The notes: generated from the sequence alone by a model not told the origin. Positions 51,309 through 61,096 are shown, numbered from the stretch's first letter. The stretch is DNA of 64,000 nt from CBDCIS01 sp965217565 (GCA_965217565.1 CBDCIS010000003.1:186001-250000), one strand, 5' to 3'. A program made the numbers and translations.

Positions 51309-53111
51309 CTATCTTCTGCTGGCGTCCTTCCAGTACATGCCGGGGAAGTACGGACCGTTGACTATCGTGTGCTGGTAGCCTTCGAGGTCGGCGCTCATGG
51401 GGTGCATGAAGAAGAACATGCCCAGCGGGATGTAGGGCGGATCCTCGAAGGCCACGCGCTGCATCTCGTCGTAGATTCTTATCTGCTCGTCGAAGGTGGC
51501 CGCCTTGGCAAGCTCCCCCTGCAGAGCGCGGAACTCGTCGCTCTTCCAGAATCCCCATTGCCCGTCGTACTCGAGCAGTCGGTTGGCGATGGGGGAGAAG
51601 TGCCAGGTGCTTAGCCAGGTGGTGGCGATGTGCCAGTCCTGGTTTTCGAGCTGCACTTCCCTTTCAGCTAGCACGGTCGCGCTGCCCGCGGCGGGATCCA
51701 AGGGCTTCAGTGTCACGTTGAATCCGGCCGCCTCCATTCTGGGCTTGAGCAGCGTGGCAATAACGTGGCCTATGCGGAACTGCACGAAGTCGAGCAAGAT
51801 TATCTCTTCGCCGTCGTAGCCGGCCTCAGCCATTAGTGCCTTGGCCTTCTCAACATCTTTCTGGTTGTAGTACTCGGGCGCGACCGACCTGCCGAAGGCG
51901 GTGCCACAGGCCCAGAACGAGTCGCACAGCGTCCACAGGTCGGGTGGGCCCGCGATGGCCGTCATCATCTCCTCGGCGTCGATGACGGCCGCGACAGCCT
52001 GCCTGAGCTTTCTGCCTTCGGGCGTGTTGTCGAACGGCGGGTACAGCTTCTGGAACCAGAACTGGGGCTGTCCGCCGGGCTTGGCGAAGTAGAGCTGAAC
52101 GTCGGGAACCTGGAGAAGCCCGTCGTAGAAGTCGGTGTCTATCGAATGCAGGAAGTCCATCTCACCGCTGGTGATGGCGGCTACACGCACCTCCTGGTCC
52201 GGTATCTCTATGGCCTCGAGCACGTCGAGATAGGCTAGCTTCCCGCCGGAGGTGCTGTCGCCGGGCTCTTCGCGCGGCACGTAGTTCTCAAACTTCTCCA
52301 GCACCAACTTATAGGTGACCTGCCACTCGTCGAGCATGTACGGGCCGGAGCCGACGTTCGTGATTACCGACTCGCTGCTCGGAATCATCGCCTCGTCGAT
52401 GGGGTGGATCACCGGCACGGGGCCGTCGCCCTTGCCGAGCGCGGGAATGAACACACCGTTGGGCTCGCTGAACTCGAACTCCATCGTTCTGTCGTCCACC
52501 TTTGCCGCCTTCTCCAAGGTGGGGTTGATGAACGGCCCGTAGGTATCGGCGGAGCGCCAGCGGTCGAACGAGGCGAGCACGTCTTCGACCGTGACGGGGC
52601 GGCCGTCATGGAAGGACTGGCCGTCCCGAAGCGTCAGCACGAAGCGTTTGCCGCCGTCCTCTACGGACCAATTCTCCAGCGCCTGGGGGTGGAGCGCGCC
52701 GTCCTTGTCCCACGCGAGCAGCGTGTCGTAGAGCATGAAGGACAGCCCGTTGACCAGCGCCCAACTGCTTGTAGGATCTGTTGTGGTGAAGCTGCCCGAC
52801 GGCACCCATCTGAGCGTGCCGCCGTACTTGTCGTCGGACGGTTCAGGCATGGCGACCGCGGCTGCCTGCGTTGGCGTCGCCTGGGGCGCGGCGGGCGCGG
52901 CGGGCGCGGCCGTCGGCGCGGGCGCGGCCGTCGGCGCGGGCTGCGCGGGCAGCACGCCGCCCAGCGAGGGCGTGGGCGCGGCCGGGGGCGTCGCGGTGGG
53001 ATCAGGCTCAGCCGGTTCCTCCGATCCGCAGGCCACGGCGAGCACAGACAGGAGCAGCACGGTCCCTACAATCCAGAACGTTCTGAGCATAAGACGTTTT
53101 CGCACGTTCAT
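51309..53111 (-). CDS. ABC transporter substrate-binding lipoprotein, family 5 (peptide/nickel type)
   Basis: A 600-aa secreted lipoprotein. The signal peptide ends in a lipobox (LLSVLAVAC), followed by a Pro/Ala/Thr linker (residues about 25-75) and then the SBP family 5 fold (YDTLLAWDKDGALHPQALENWSVEDGGKRFVLTLRDGQSFHDGRPVTVEDVL in outline). It presents its ligand to the DppBC-like permeases encoded next. ATG 53111 follows AAGGAGGTG by 8 nt. It is divergent from the amidase gene, which may release or consume the imported compound. The ligand is unknown. Confidence 0.88.
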   Translation of the reverse strand: MNVRKRLMLRTFWIVGTVLLLSVLAVACGSEEPAEPDPTATPPAAPTPSLGGVLPAQPAPTAAPAPTAAPAAPAAPQATPTQAAAVAMPEPSDDKYGGTLRWVPSGSFTTTDPTSSWALVNGLSFMLYDTLLAWDKDGALHPQALENWSVEDGGKRFVLTLRDGQSFHDGRPVTVEDVLASFDRWRSADTYGPFINPTLEKAAKVDDRTMEFEFSEPNGVFIPALGKGDGPVPVIHPIDEAMIPSSESVITNVGSGPYMLDEWQVTYKLVLEKFENYVPREEPGDSTSGGKLAYLDVLEAIEIPDQEVRVAAITSGEMDFLHSIDTDFYDGLLQVPDVQLYFAKPGGQPQFWFQKLYPPFDNTPEGRKLRQAVAAVIDAEEMMTAIAGPPDLWTLCDSFWACGTAFGRSVAPEYYNQKDVEKAKALMAEAGYDGEEIILLDFVQFRIGHVIATLLKPRMEAAGFNVTLKPLDPAAGSATVLAEREVQLENQDWHIATTWLSTWHFSPIANRLLEYDGQWGFWKSDEFRALQGELAKAATFDEQIRIYDEMQRVAFEDPPYIPLGMFFFMHPMSADLEGYQHTIVNGPYFPGMYWKDASRR

Positions 53112-53506
53112 TAAGAGGCACCTCCTTGGCATCTGACCACTCCAGTCCACCAACTCAAACTGACCTTGCGGCAGTTCTCGCAGCCTTCCACGCCAGTGGT
53201 GGCAGGCTGCCATGCAGCGGTGTAAGAGTCAAGGGAACTCGCGGGTTCGGGCCTGTTTCCTTCAGCAGTTGGCGTTCTATATGAGCAAAACCTTTTTTGC
53301 CTCCCCGCAAGCCCGCGCGTGTCCCGAAGAACCCACGAAGGAACGCCCTGCCGGGCCGAAACAGGGACCGCAAGTTTATTTCTCGGGAGTGACGTGCTAT
53401 TCTGCGGCGCAAGCGGAACACCCGCCACACAAGCGCTGATTGCCCTTTTGTGGGCGGTGGGAATGCTGTACTCGGTGAACCCAAAGCCAGATGAGGAGGA
53501 AGCCGC
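53112..53506. other. 395-bp divergent intergenic region
   Basis: This region separates the ABC operon and the amidase. No gene is convincing. It includes a T6 tract at 53293-53298 and an imperfect inverted repeat (CCGCCACACAAG near 53427 and CTTTTGTGGGCGG near 53445) about 60 bp before the amidase start, which could be a regulatory site. Confidence 0.4.
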
Positions 53507-54898
53507 ATGAACGAGATAGTATCTGCGTCGGCGACACAATTGGCCCAGGGAATTCGTGACAAGACATTTTCCTCCCAAGAGGTCGTGGAGGCTTACCTCG
53601 AGCGCATCGAAGAAGTAAACCCGAACATCAACGCGGTGGTGCAGTCGGCCTCAGATAGAGCGCTTATCGAGGCGCGTGAAGCAGACGACGCTCTTGCTCG
53701 CGGTGAGGTCAAAGGCCCGCTTCATGGCGTCCCCATCACGATAAAGGACTCGTTCGATACGGAGGGCATCGTCTCGACAGGGGGGACTAAGGGCCGTGTT
53801 GACTTCGTGCCGGAGCGGGACGCTACCGTCGTGGCGCGGTTGCGAGCCGCGGGCGCCATTCTGCTTGGTAAGACGAACACCCCGGAACTGACTATGTCCG
53901 GGGAGACGGACAACCTCATCTATGGTCGCACCAACAACCCTTACGATCTTTCACGTACTTCAGGAGGCAGCAGCGGCGGGGCGGGGGCGATCATCGCCGC
54001 CGGCGGATCTCCGCTCGACCTGGGAACCGATACGGGTGGAAGCATTCGCTACCCATCCCACTATTGTGGAATAGCCGGCCTGAAACCAACCTCTGGGCGC
54101 GTGCCGCGGACGGGCCACATCATCTCCTATGACATGGGCGCGGTGGAGTCTCTCACGGTGGTTGGCCCAATGGCGAGGCGGGTGGAGGACCTGGAGCTGA
54201 CCCTGGCTATAATCGCTGGACCGGACTATCGCGACCCCGCTATCGTCCCAATGCCACTGGGTGATTCTAAAGAGGTGGACCTGAGCAGTTTGCGGGTTGC
54301 CTACTATGCCGACAACGGGCAGATGTCGCCCACTCCCGAGACAGCCCAGGCAGTCAATGCCGCCGCGACCACTCTCTCCGAGGCGGGAGCCTCGACAACG
54401 GAAGAGCTACCCAAACCTATGGCCGCGCTCGACGACAAGCTCCTCACGCTCATAGGCGCGGACGGCTGGGCATGGGGCGACAGGCTACTCGAAAAGCACG
54501 GCACTACGGAGATACATCCATGGCTCACCATGTGGAAGGAAAGGGCCGAACCTCTGGCAGTAGCCGATTACACGGCGCTCCTGGAGGAATTGGACAGGTT
54601 TCGCGGCGCCATGATTTCCTTCATGGAGTCATACGACCTGATCGTGTGTCCTGTGACGGCCTTCCCCGCGCTTCCGCATGGAACTTCATACGATGAGCAG
54701 AACATTCACGGCTTCAGCTATTCCAGCGTATTCAATATCACGGGATGGCCGGCGGCAATCGTCAGAGTCGGCACCAGTCCCGAGGGTCTGCCAATTGGCA
54801 TTCAGATGGTTGCGCAGCCCTGGCGCGAAGACGTGTCGCTCGCAGCGGCCCGGCATATCGAATCCGCCTTCGGTGGTTGGCAGCGTCCTCCCATGTGA
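53507..54898 (+). CDS. Amidase (amidase signature family)
   Basis: A 463-aa amidase-signature enzyme with the Ser-cisSer-Lys triad: Lys in GVPITIKDSFD (about residue 81), the first Ser in TSGGSSGGAG (about 156) and the nucleophile Ser in DTGGSIRYPSHYCG (about 180). Typical sequence context GLKPTSGRVP follows. It hydrolyses a carboxamide; the family also includes GatA, but no GatB/C is present and the tail is that of a catabolic amidase. ATG 53507 follows GAGGAGGA. A related partial amidase begins at 63038. Confidence 0.9.
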   Translation: MNEIVSASATQLAQGIRDKTFSSQEVVEAYLERIEEVNPNINAVVQSASDRALIEAREADDALARGEVKGPLHGVPITIKDSFDTEGIVSTGGTKGRVDFVPERDATVVARLRAAGAILLGKTNTPELTMSGETDNLIYGRTNNPYDLSRTSGGSSGGAGAIIAAGGSPLDLGTDTGGSIRYPSHYCGIAGLKPTSGRVPRTGHIISYDMGAVESLTVVGPMARRVEDLELTLAIIAGPDYRDPAIVPMPLGDSKEVDLSSLRVAYYADNGQMSPTPETAQAVNAAATTLSEAGASTTEELPKPMAALDDKLLTLIGADGWAWGDRLLEKHGTTEIHPWLTMWKERAEPLAVADYTALLEELDRFRGAMISFMESYDLIVCPVTAFPALPHGTSYDEQNIHGFSYSSVFNITGWPAAIVRVGTSPEGLPIGIQMVAQPWREDVSLAAARHIESAFGGWQRPPM

Positions 54899-54930
54899 GA
54901 TAGACCTGGAAGGCTGGCGAAGGGCGTCGA

Positions 54931-56034
54931 TTAGGAGACCACGCCCTCCTTCTCTCTCTCGACCAGCCCCCAATCGATTTCGTAGCCCAGCCCAGGCTGG
55001 GAGGGCGCATAGACCAGCCCGCTGCCGTCAACCTCGATGTCCTCGACTAGCCCATACTTGTTGGCCCCTGTCGCCGGGAACACCTCGTAGAAGTCGCAGT
55101 TGTGCACGGCCATGGTCACGTGAAGGTTGGCCACGTTGTTGAGCGAGTTGCCGCCATGGTGAATCTCGCACTTCATGCCAAAGCCCTCGGCGATGTGGGC
55201 TATCTTGAGCAGCGGCGTAATGCCGCCAGTAACGGCCACGTCGCCGCGCAGCATGTCGGTTGCGTAGCTCTGAATCCACTGGGCCATGCCATAGAGTCGT
55301 CCCGGCGCGTACTCCGTTGACATAATCGGAATGTCGAGCTTGCTCTTGAGCTTGACGTAGTTGTAGATGTCCTCCTCCACCAGCGGGTCCTCGTACCAGA
55401 AGTAGCCGAGCTCCTCGATTGCCCTGCCGACCCGCAGCGCGTCCTCGTATCCGTATGCCCACATCGAATCGAGCATGAGCGTCATGTCGTCGCCGACCGC
55501 GTATCGAACCTCCTCGCATATCTCGATGTCCTTCTTGGGTTCGCCATGCGGGTGAATCTTGTGAGCCGTCCAACCCATGTCCTGGAATCGCTTGGCCTCT
55601 TCGGCGTACTCCTCCACCGTCGGGTGCCACGCCGTGCTCGAATAGGCCGGCACGCTCTCCCTGCACGTCCCCAGCAGGCGGTGAATCGGAAGACCGGCGA
55701 CTTTGCCGGCGATGTCCCACAGGGCCACGTCCACCGCGCCGATGGCATTGGTGGAAACGGAGCGGTTCTGCTTCCACATCTCGCGCCAGATAGCCCCGAT
55801 GTCCAGCGGATTCCGTCCCATCACCATCGGCTTGATGAACTCCATCAGCGGCCCGACGTGCGCGTCCGCTCCCTGCCGCGACGAGCCGAGAAACGAGTGG
55901 CCCTCGATGCCGTCGTCCGTGTGTATAGTCAGGACTCCCAGCAGCTTCTGCCCGCCAAACGCCGTGCCCACACCCGTCTTCCAGGGCGCGAAGTTCCACC
56001 TAAACATGGTTACACTGAGATCGGTTACTTTCAT
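54931..56034 (-). CDS. Mandelate racemase/muconate lactonizing enzyme-family protein (enolase superfamily)
   Basis: A 367-aa enolase-superfamily enzyme: N-terminal alpha+beta capping domain (to about 125), then the modified TIM barrel. KIHPHG supplies a Lys-x-His at the second strand. Metal ligands are Asp in MLDSMW, Glu in YEDPL and a later Glu in STEYAPG; the His base is in CEIHHGG. The His/Asp chemistry suggests an acid-sugar dehydratase or racemase of the mandelate racemase group. ATG 56034 is preferred (AAAGGA 7 nt before) over TTG 56040. It is downstream of the LLM monooxygenase on the same strand. Confidence 0.87.
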   Translation of the reverse strand: MKVTDLSVTMFRWNFAPWKTGVGTAFGGQKLLGVLTIHTDDGIEGHSFLGSSRQGADAHVGPLMEFIKPMVMGRNPLDIGAIWREMWKQNRSVSTNAIGAVDVALWDIAGKVAGLPIHRLLGTCRESVPAYSSTAWHPTVEEYAEEAKRFQDMGWTAHKIHPHGEPKKDIEICEEVRYAVGDDMTLMLDSMWAYGYEDALRVGRAIEELGYFWYEDPLVEEDIYNYVKLKSKLDIPIMSTEYAPGRLYGMAQWIQSYATDMLRGDVAVTGGITPLLKIAHIAEGFGMKCEIHHGGNSLNNVANLHVTMAVHNCDFYEVFPATGANKYGLVEDIEVDGSGLVYAPSQPGLGYEIDWGLVEREKEGVVS

Positions 56035-56173
56035 CTTCAATCCTTTCGCGCCGAATCTCTCGAGAGCGCTGCTGAACTCGCTCAGAAGCGGTTATCGAAC
56101 GCTCTCTCCCAGCCGAAGCCAAACATTCTTGGGTTGGACGAAAGTCCTGCATCCACGCCTGTCTCCAATTCCC

Positions 56174-57244
56174 CTACGTCAGATCTGTCAGCTTGGGCAT
56201 GACCTTCGTCTTGAGGAGAGTCATCGACTTCACCCACTGCTCCCGGGGCTGCCACTCGTGGCCCATCGCCAGCAGCACCCCAAATCCTCCCACGTCCTCG
56301 TGAAGTTGCCGAAGCTGACTGGCCACCTCATCCGGACTGCCTACTATCCATACATTGTCCATCATGTACTCGAGGGTGACGTCCGAGTCGGGCATGTTCG
56401 GGTCTTTCTTGAAACGCTCGGCCGGCATGAGATTGAACCAGTAGTGTTGGAAGTCGCGTCCAATCGTTCCCTCCAGCGCCTCCCTGCGCGCCTGCTCGGT
56501 GGTTTCCGCGACGTAAACCTCCCGCGCGATGCGCCAGGAGGAGCGGTCCGCGGTGTTTCCCGCCGACTCCGCGCCCTCTTCTACCGCGTCCCAATGAGTC
56601 TTGATAACATCTACCGGCACCAGGTTTATGCTCAGCGGAATCCAGCCGCGCTCGCCCGCTGCTATCAGGGTGTCCGACCTCGCCGACACGCCGGCCACCG
56701 CGATGGGCGGATGGGGCTGCTGATATGGCTTCATGTGCATTCGCAGACCGATGTTATCCACGGGTTCCGGGATTTTGAAGCTCCAGTTCTCGCTCTCGTA
56801 CAGGCCCGGCTTGGGATCGTCCCATATCTTTAGTATCACGTCGAGAGCGTCTATCGCGGCCTTCCTGCGGTCACTCTTCTCAGGGTCGAATCCGAACATC
56901 TCGTAGTCCCCGGGAGTGGAGCTGGTGCCCACGCCCCAGTAGAACCTGCCCTTGGCCATGTGATCGAGCTGGGCTATCCGATGGGCCAGCATGGCCGGGT
57001 TGTGTATGGGCATACAGGTGATGCCGGTGCCGAATACAATGCTCTTGGTCTTGGCGAGGGCGTTCGCGATGAAGAGCTCAGGGGACGGGATGTTCTCCCA
57101 AGCGAAGGTGAAGTGCTCACCTATCCACGCCTCCTTGTAACCCAGTTCGTCCAGGAGCACCACCTGGGCCAGGTCGTCCTCGAGGGTCTTGGTAAAGTCA
57201 GAACCAGGCGGGTGCAGGGGCATCGTGAAAAATCCGAGTTCCAT
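56174..57244 (-). CDS. LLM-class flavin-dependent monooxygenase
   Basis: A 356-aa bacterial-luciferase-like TIM-barrel protein. The first strand is MELGFFTMPLHPPG, followed by DELGYKEAWIGEHF, IVFGTGITCMPIHNPAMLA and RFYWGVGTSSTPGDYEMFG (flavin phosphate loop), and further down PPIAVAGVSARS. It would use reduced FMN or F420 and oxygen (or F420 alone) on an organic substrate; the two cofactors cannot be told apart here. Expansion of this family is described in SAR202-type Chloroflexota. It lies 140 bp upstream of the enolase-superfamily gene. Confidence 0.88.
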   Translation of the reverse strand: MELGFFTMPLHPPGSDFTKTLEDDLAQVVLLDELGYKEAWIGEHFTFAWENIPSPELFIANALAKTKSIVFGTGITCMPIHNPAMLAHRIAQLDHMAKGRFYWGVGTSSTPGDYEMFGFDPEKSDRRKAAIDALDVILKIWDDPKPGLYESENWSFKIPEPVDNIGLRMHMKPYQQPHPPIAVAGVSARSDTLIAAGERGWIPLSINLVPVDVIKTHWDAVEEGAESAGNTADRSSWRIAREVYVAETTEQARREALEGTIGRDFQHYWFNLMPAERFKKDPNMPDSDVTLEYMMDNVWIVGSPDEVASQLRQLHEDVGGFGVLLAMGHEWQPREQWVKSMTLLKTKVMPKLTDLT

Positions 57245-57548
57245 AAATCAATCTCCCTTGTGACATGTACTTGAGCCAGCTACGGGGACTACGACCTCGC
57301 CGACGTCGTAGTTCATGGTCTCCCTCTGGGTACAACTCGCCGTTGGATTTGTCAGCATATCAGAGGCATACTACCACATAGACCCGGAATGTTGGCGTGT
57401 GAAATCTTGAAGCCGCCTTTGAGTCATGGCACGATTCATAGTAAGATAAGGGGGATAAGGCTACGCACCCGCCAGGGTCGGCCGCGCAATCTTGGGGCCT
57501 GTGAAAACTAACCGAGCGCCGGACCCGGCTGTTCATAAGCCCATTCGC
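57245..57548. other. 304-bp intergenic region upstream of tRNA-Arg
   Basis: No gene is seen. The region is moderately AT-rich and lies between the divergent LLM gene and the tRNA. No clear promoter or terminator could be picked out. Confidence 0.4.
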
Positions 57549-57624
57549 GCCCCTGTAGCTCAGGAGGATAGAGCATCGGTTTCCTAAACCGAGTGCCCCG
57601 GTTCGAGTCCGGGCAGGGGTACCA
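57549..57624 (+). tRNA. tRNA-Arg (anticodon CCT)
   Basis: A full cloverleaf can be drawn. The acceptor arm is GCCCCTG paired with CAGGGGT (one G-U at the outer end), with a D arm around TAGCTCAGGAGGATAGAGC, an anticodon stem-loop CGGTTTCCTAAACCG with CCT at the wobble-to-third positions, and a T arm CCCGGTTCGAGTCCGGG. The discriminator is A and CCA is encoded (57622-57624). It reads AGG codons. A decayed insertion sequence lies 400 bp downstream. Confidence 0.92.
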
Positions 57625-58029
57625 GACCTTACTGTTGACAGAACCGACCCTGGCAGGGGGACATTCTCGCTGACTCGCCCAGCCATCCGGCCGTCAAATG
57701 GCATTGGGACGGTACAGTGAATGGTGGCCTTGCCGGGACGTCGGTCATCGCGTACCCATCGGAGGTGCACCGGTCCGACGACAGGCCAGTGACATGAGTT
57801 CGTGCCGGGTTACAAGCGTTCCACGAGCAGGTGGCAAGAACACCTTCTGGGGACTGGGGTTCAGGCAATCCAGCCTTCCCCATATCACGCGGGCCTTGCG
57901 GAACTGGTCTTACAACGCCTTCAGGCCGTAACCACTTTACCGACATGCTGCTTTCCCACTTGGCTTTCGCCTCAAGGTGAGTCGGTTGGCCCAGAAACCC
58001 CCTCCGAATTTCTCCCCACTAAACCGGGA
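57625..58029. other. 405-bp region without a recognisable gene, next to an IS remnant
   Basis: Short frames on both strands have no family resemblance. It lies between the tRNA and the decayed transposase and may be further remnant of the same insertion, as the transposase sequence breaks off abruptly near 58066. Confidence 0.35.
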
Positions 58030-58549
58030 GTCCTATGACGCATGACGCGGTGTACCCATACTCTTGTGGTTCACACCCCAACCACATTCTCTCAACAGTG
58101 CCGTCACCCTGCGGTAGCCGTACCTGCCGAACTCGCTTGCCAACTGCACAACCTCTCCTGTGAGCATCTGTTCCTCTTCCACATCCACCGGCTTGCACAG
58201 GTGCGTGGACCGAGGATGCCCCAGTACCTTGCAGGCCCGTCGCTACGAGACTCCGAGGGTCTTCTTAACGTGCTCAACACACTGACCACGACGGGTTGGG
58301 TTCAGAAGTTTCCCTCCACTGCCTCCCTCAGTATCTGGTTGTCCAACGTCAACTCCGCTACCGCTTTCCTCAGCGCCATGCCTGGTCTATCCTCAGCCCC
58401 CGTACTCCGTATGCCACCGGTAGAAGGTCTGCTGCGTCACTCCTACCCGGCGACTGGTCTCAGCCACCGTATTGCCCCCCAGATATCGCCACCTCCGCCT
58501 CTCTGAGCTTGTTGATCACCGGCTCCCGAGTGTGCTTCCTCCTGGCCAT
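58030..58549 (-). pseudogene. Degenerate IS3-family transposase (OrfA and start of OrfB)
   Basis: From ATG 58549 (GGAGGAG upstream) the minus strand reads MARRKHTREPVINKLREAEV, an IS3-family OrfA start. A shift at the C6 run 58475-58480 leads into TVAETSRRVGVTQQTFYRW, and another frame gives ELTLDNQILREAVEGNF and a stop, the usual OrfA end. OrfB fragments follow: HVKKTLGVS, a TAG, RRACKVLGHPRST, and later FGRYGYRRVTALLRECGWGVNHK, after which similarity ends. The integrase catalytic core is missing. There are several frameshifts and stops, so the element is inactive. The insertion boundaries are not clear. Confidence 0.82.
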
Positions 58550-59005
58550 TTCTCCTCCTTTTTATATGGCCCAAGACTAACATTCGCCCTGAACCAGTTT
58601 GGGGGCAGGTCACGGATTCGCCCCGGCTCTAGGGCAGACTGTTGTGGCGCGAGGGTGGAGGATGGGCTGGACGATGTGTCAGTAGAATCCCAATGTATTG
58701 AATTACCTGACTGAGGATTGTATTTCAGCTGTCAGGGGGGTGATAAACTCTGTCGCTATTGCTCGAAACCGAGCTGGGATGAGCAATTAGGCTATGTGAT
58801 TCCATACACAATCTGAACGATTGCCTTGACGAAACCATGACAGTATGTTAGTTTGCCCCGAAACGCATGGGGTTTTACGGACTACATAGGCTTTCTCAAT
58901 TTTTAGGGTTGGATAACACTGCAAAAGAGTTCGTCATCTATATTTCATCCCCAGTGGTTGTCGTGGCAGGACGATCTTGAGCACGAGACAGGAGGAAGGC
59001 CCACC
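58550..59005. other. 456-bp intergenic region upstream of the second binding protein
   Basis: No gene is seen. The first part may hold the left end of the decayed IS3 element. The part from about 58690 on is AT-richer and would contain the promoter for the lipoprotein gene; a TTGACG at 58826 with TAGTTT 17 bp later is a weak candidate. Confidence 0.35.
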
Positions 59006-60733
59006 ATGAAGAAAATTGTTAGTTTAATTGGCGTACTCGCAATCACAGGTCTGCTTGTCGCGGCATGCGCTTCCTCCGTTGAGGAAGCGGAAGAGCCAGC
59101 TAGTGTACCTCCAACTGCGGCAGCAGCTGTTGCCACAACCGCACCGGCCGCAGCACCTGTTGCCACAACCGCACCGGCCGCAGCATCCGTTGCCACAACC
59201 GTGCCGGCCCCAACGGTTGCTCCTGCGGTGCAGCAGCCGCTCTCGGCTCCGACAGGTACGCTCGTGTTGGGTAAGCAATCGGACGTGTGCGGAGTTGACT
59301 TGCAATGGAGTGGATGTCAGGCCACATGGATGGTTAGTACCAATGTGGGGGACGGCCTGGTTTACGTGGATGAGAACCTGGAAGCACAACCTATCGTGGC
59401 CGAGAGCTGGAAAACGCCCGATGAAACGACCTGGATTTTCAACCTCCGCCAGGGGGTAAAGTTCCACAATGGCCGTGAGATGGACGCGGACGACGTGGTC
59501 TTCAGCCTAAACCGGCTAATGGACCCCGACGGTACGTCTTATTGGGGGAGAAAGATGAAGGCGGCCGGTACGACGGTTGAAGCCCTTAGCGATTATGAGG
59601 TCAAACTCACTACTCCGCAGCCGTACGGTGCTATGATGACGTTATTGGGGCACATGATGGCCTCCATCGTTCCGAGCATCGAGTCGGCCAGCGGCGAGAT
59701 AGACCTGCAAAAGCAGTTTTTCTCGGTTGGACCATTCAAAGTGGCCGAACACATCGAAGAGTCCGTGTGGAAGCTTGATGCCCACGAGGAGTACTGGGAG
59801 CGAGAGCTTCTAGGAAAAAACTCGCCACGTGTACAGAGCCTGGAGTGGCGGATCATCCCAGACAACGCGACGCGGGTCGCTGCCCTACGTACAGGTGAGG
59901 TGCAGATAATCTTCCCAGAAGACCCCAAAATGCTGGACGCAGTTGGCAAAGATGAGAATATTACTGGAGTACAGCAGTTAACCACGAACTACTACCACAT
60001 GCCGATTATTGCTGGCAGGGACCAACTGAGCGACGTAAGGGTCAGGAGAGCCATAATGCTAGCGACCGATCGCGACGCCTTGGCACAAGTAGCCGCCTTC
60101 GGCTACGCAGTGCCTACGGGGCCGATATCGGCAGGGTTCAAGACGCTGGCCACTCCCTTTTCTGATCTACCGGGCTATGAGTACGACGCAGAGGAGGCCA
60201 AGCGGCTACTCAAGGCGGCCGGCGCAGAGGGCCTTGAAATCGAGATAAACGTCACACCATACATTCCTATGACGATAAACCTTGCCCAGGTAGTGAAGGA
60301 ACAGTGGAAGAAGGCGGGCATCACTGGGAATGTTATGATACGGGAGCAACAGACTTGGCTTGAATATCTTCTCAATGCCAAATCCGATACATCGATCTCC
60401 TGGTGGGTTGGATACACGGACCCTGCGTTCAACTTTGTCCGGACTAAGAAAGAGTTGGTGGATAGATATGGACTCGAGGAGACGGTGGCTGAGGAGTTGG
60501 CGCAGAAAGGGAACCAACTCATTATGGAGCCGGACCCCCAGAAGAGGATGCAACTCTACCGCGAAGTAGAGAGGCGGTGGGCAGAAGAGGCGTTCACGTC
60601 GATGTTGATATCGCGCAACAACTTCATCGCTTACAGGAACGACTTGGTCAAGAACATCGTATTACAGGAGTTCGGGGAAGGTTATGGGGTGCCTCTCTGG
60701 CAAGGCATGAAGCAGGTTGAGCTGGCGCAGTAG
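59006..60733 (+). CDS. ABC transporter substrate-binding lipoprotein, family 5
   Basis: 575 aa. Signal peptide MKKIVSLIGVLAITGLLVAAC with lipobox Cys21, an Ala/Thr/Pro linker with three 10-residue repeats, then the SBP family 5 domain (NVGDGLVYVDENLEAQPIVAESW, TTWIFNLRQGVKFHNGREMDADDVVFSLNRLMDPDG in outline; the final C-terminal lobe has WWVGYTDPAFNF). It is homologous to the protein at 51309-53111 but diverged. ATG 59006 follows AGGAGGA. No permease or ATPase genes follow; the neighbours are a peptidase and an amidase, so it may feed the same importer or an importer outside the window. Confidence 0.88.
   Translation: MKKIVSLIGVLAITGLLVAACASSVEEAEEPASVPPTAAAAVATTAPAAAPVATTAPAAASVATTVPAPTVAPAVQQPLSAPTGTLVLGKQSDVCGVDLQWSGCQATWMVSTNVGDGLVYVDENLEAQPIVAESWKTPDETTWIFNLRQGVKFHNGREMDADDVVFSLNRLMDPDGTSYWGRKMKAAGTTVEALSDYEVKLTTPQPYGAMMTLLGHMMASIVPSIESASGEIDLQKQFFSVGPFKVAEHIEESVWKLDAHEEYWERELLGKNSPRVQSLEWRIIPDNATRVAALRTGEVQIIFPEDPKMLDAVGKDENITGVQQLTTNYYHMPIIAGRDQLSDVRVRRAIMLATDRDALAQVAAFGYAVPTGPISAGFKTLATPFSDLPGYEYDAEEAKRLLKAAGAEGLEIEINVTPYIPMTINLAQVVKEQWKKAGITGNVMIREQQTWLEYLLNAKSDTSISWWVGYTDPAFNFVRTKKELVDRYGLEETVAEELAQKGNQLIMEPDPQKRMQLYREVERRWAEEAFTSMLISRNNFIAYRNDLVKNIVLQEFGEGYGVPLWQGMKQVELAQ
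59129..59218 (+). repeat. 30-bp tandem repeat in the lipoprotein linker
   Basis: Three consecutive 30-bp units starting GTTGCCACAACC (59129, 59159, 59189), encoding VATTAPAAAP-type decapeptides. The units differ by one to four bases. The repeat can change in copy number without loss of frame. Confidence 0.88.
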
Positions 60734-61096
60734 TCACATGTCTCCAAGTGGCGACTATCGTCTGTCAGCCACCCCATTAAACTAAAGAGCGAGGAATGCC
60801 CGGGGTCGAACGTGTTTTACACTGCGGGGCGAGCGTGGAGTTCCGGTCTGCAAGTTAGACCTCTGTTTCGGGTGAGCTTGATGGAATCCATGGGCTTTGG
60901 TTCATCAAGCTCACCATGAACGGGAAGCGCTCGTGGCCCGCCCTTTCCGACCCCTTATATGGAATAACTTCGTCCCGACGTATTGGGATTCCACGACGAT
61001 AGGGCATCTCTGCGGACCGATTCTTCTGAGAGCCTGTCGCAGGGCCAGTTCTAAATTGGCTCTCTTTCTCAATCATGATAATTTGGGAGTTCTGAG
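60734..61096. other. 363-bp intergenic region with a long inverted repeat
   Basis: No gene is convincing. GGTGAGCTTGATG (60871-60883) and CATCAAGCTCACC (60903-60915) are perfect 13-bp inverted arms with a 19-bp spacer and no T-run. The position, 180 bp upstream of the peptidase start, fits an operator or an mRNA hairpin better than a terminator. Confidence 0.55.

Noticed and set aside
53111..53578. Minus-strand 155-codon frame upstream of the binding protein.
   Set aside because: It has no ribosome site, crosses the divergent promoter region and overlaps the amidase start; nothing recognisable in the translation.
58042..58714. Plus-strand frames over the IS region.
   Set aside because: They are antisense to recognisable IS3 transposase fragments.
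59129..59218. Short regular repeats as a CRISPR array.
   Set aside because: They are contiguous 30-bp units without spacers and encode a lipoprotein linker.
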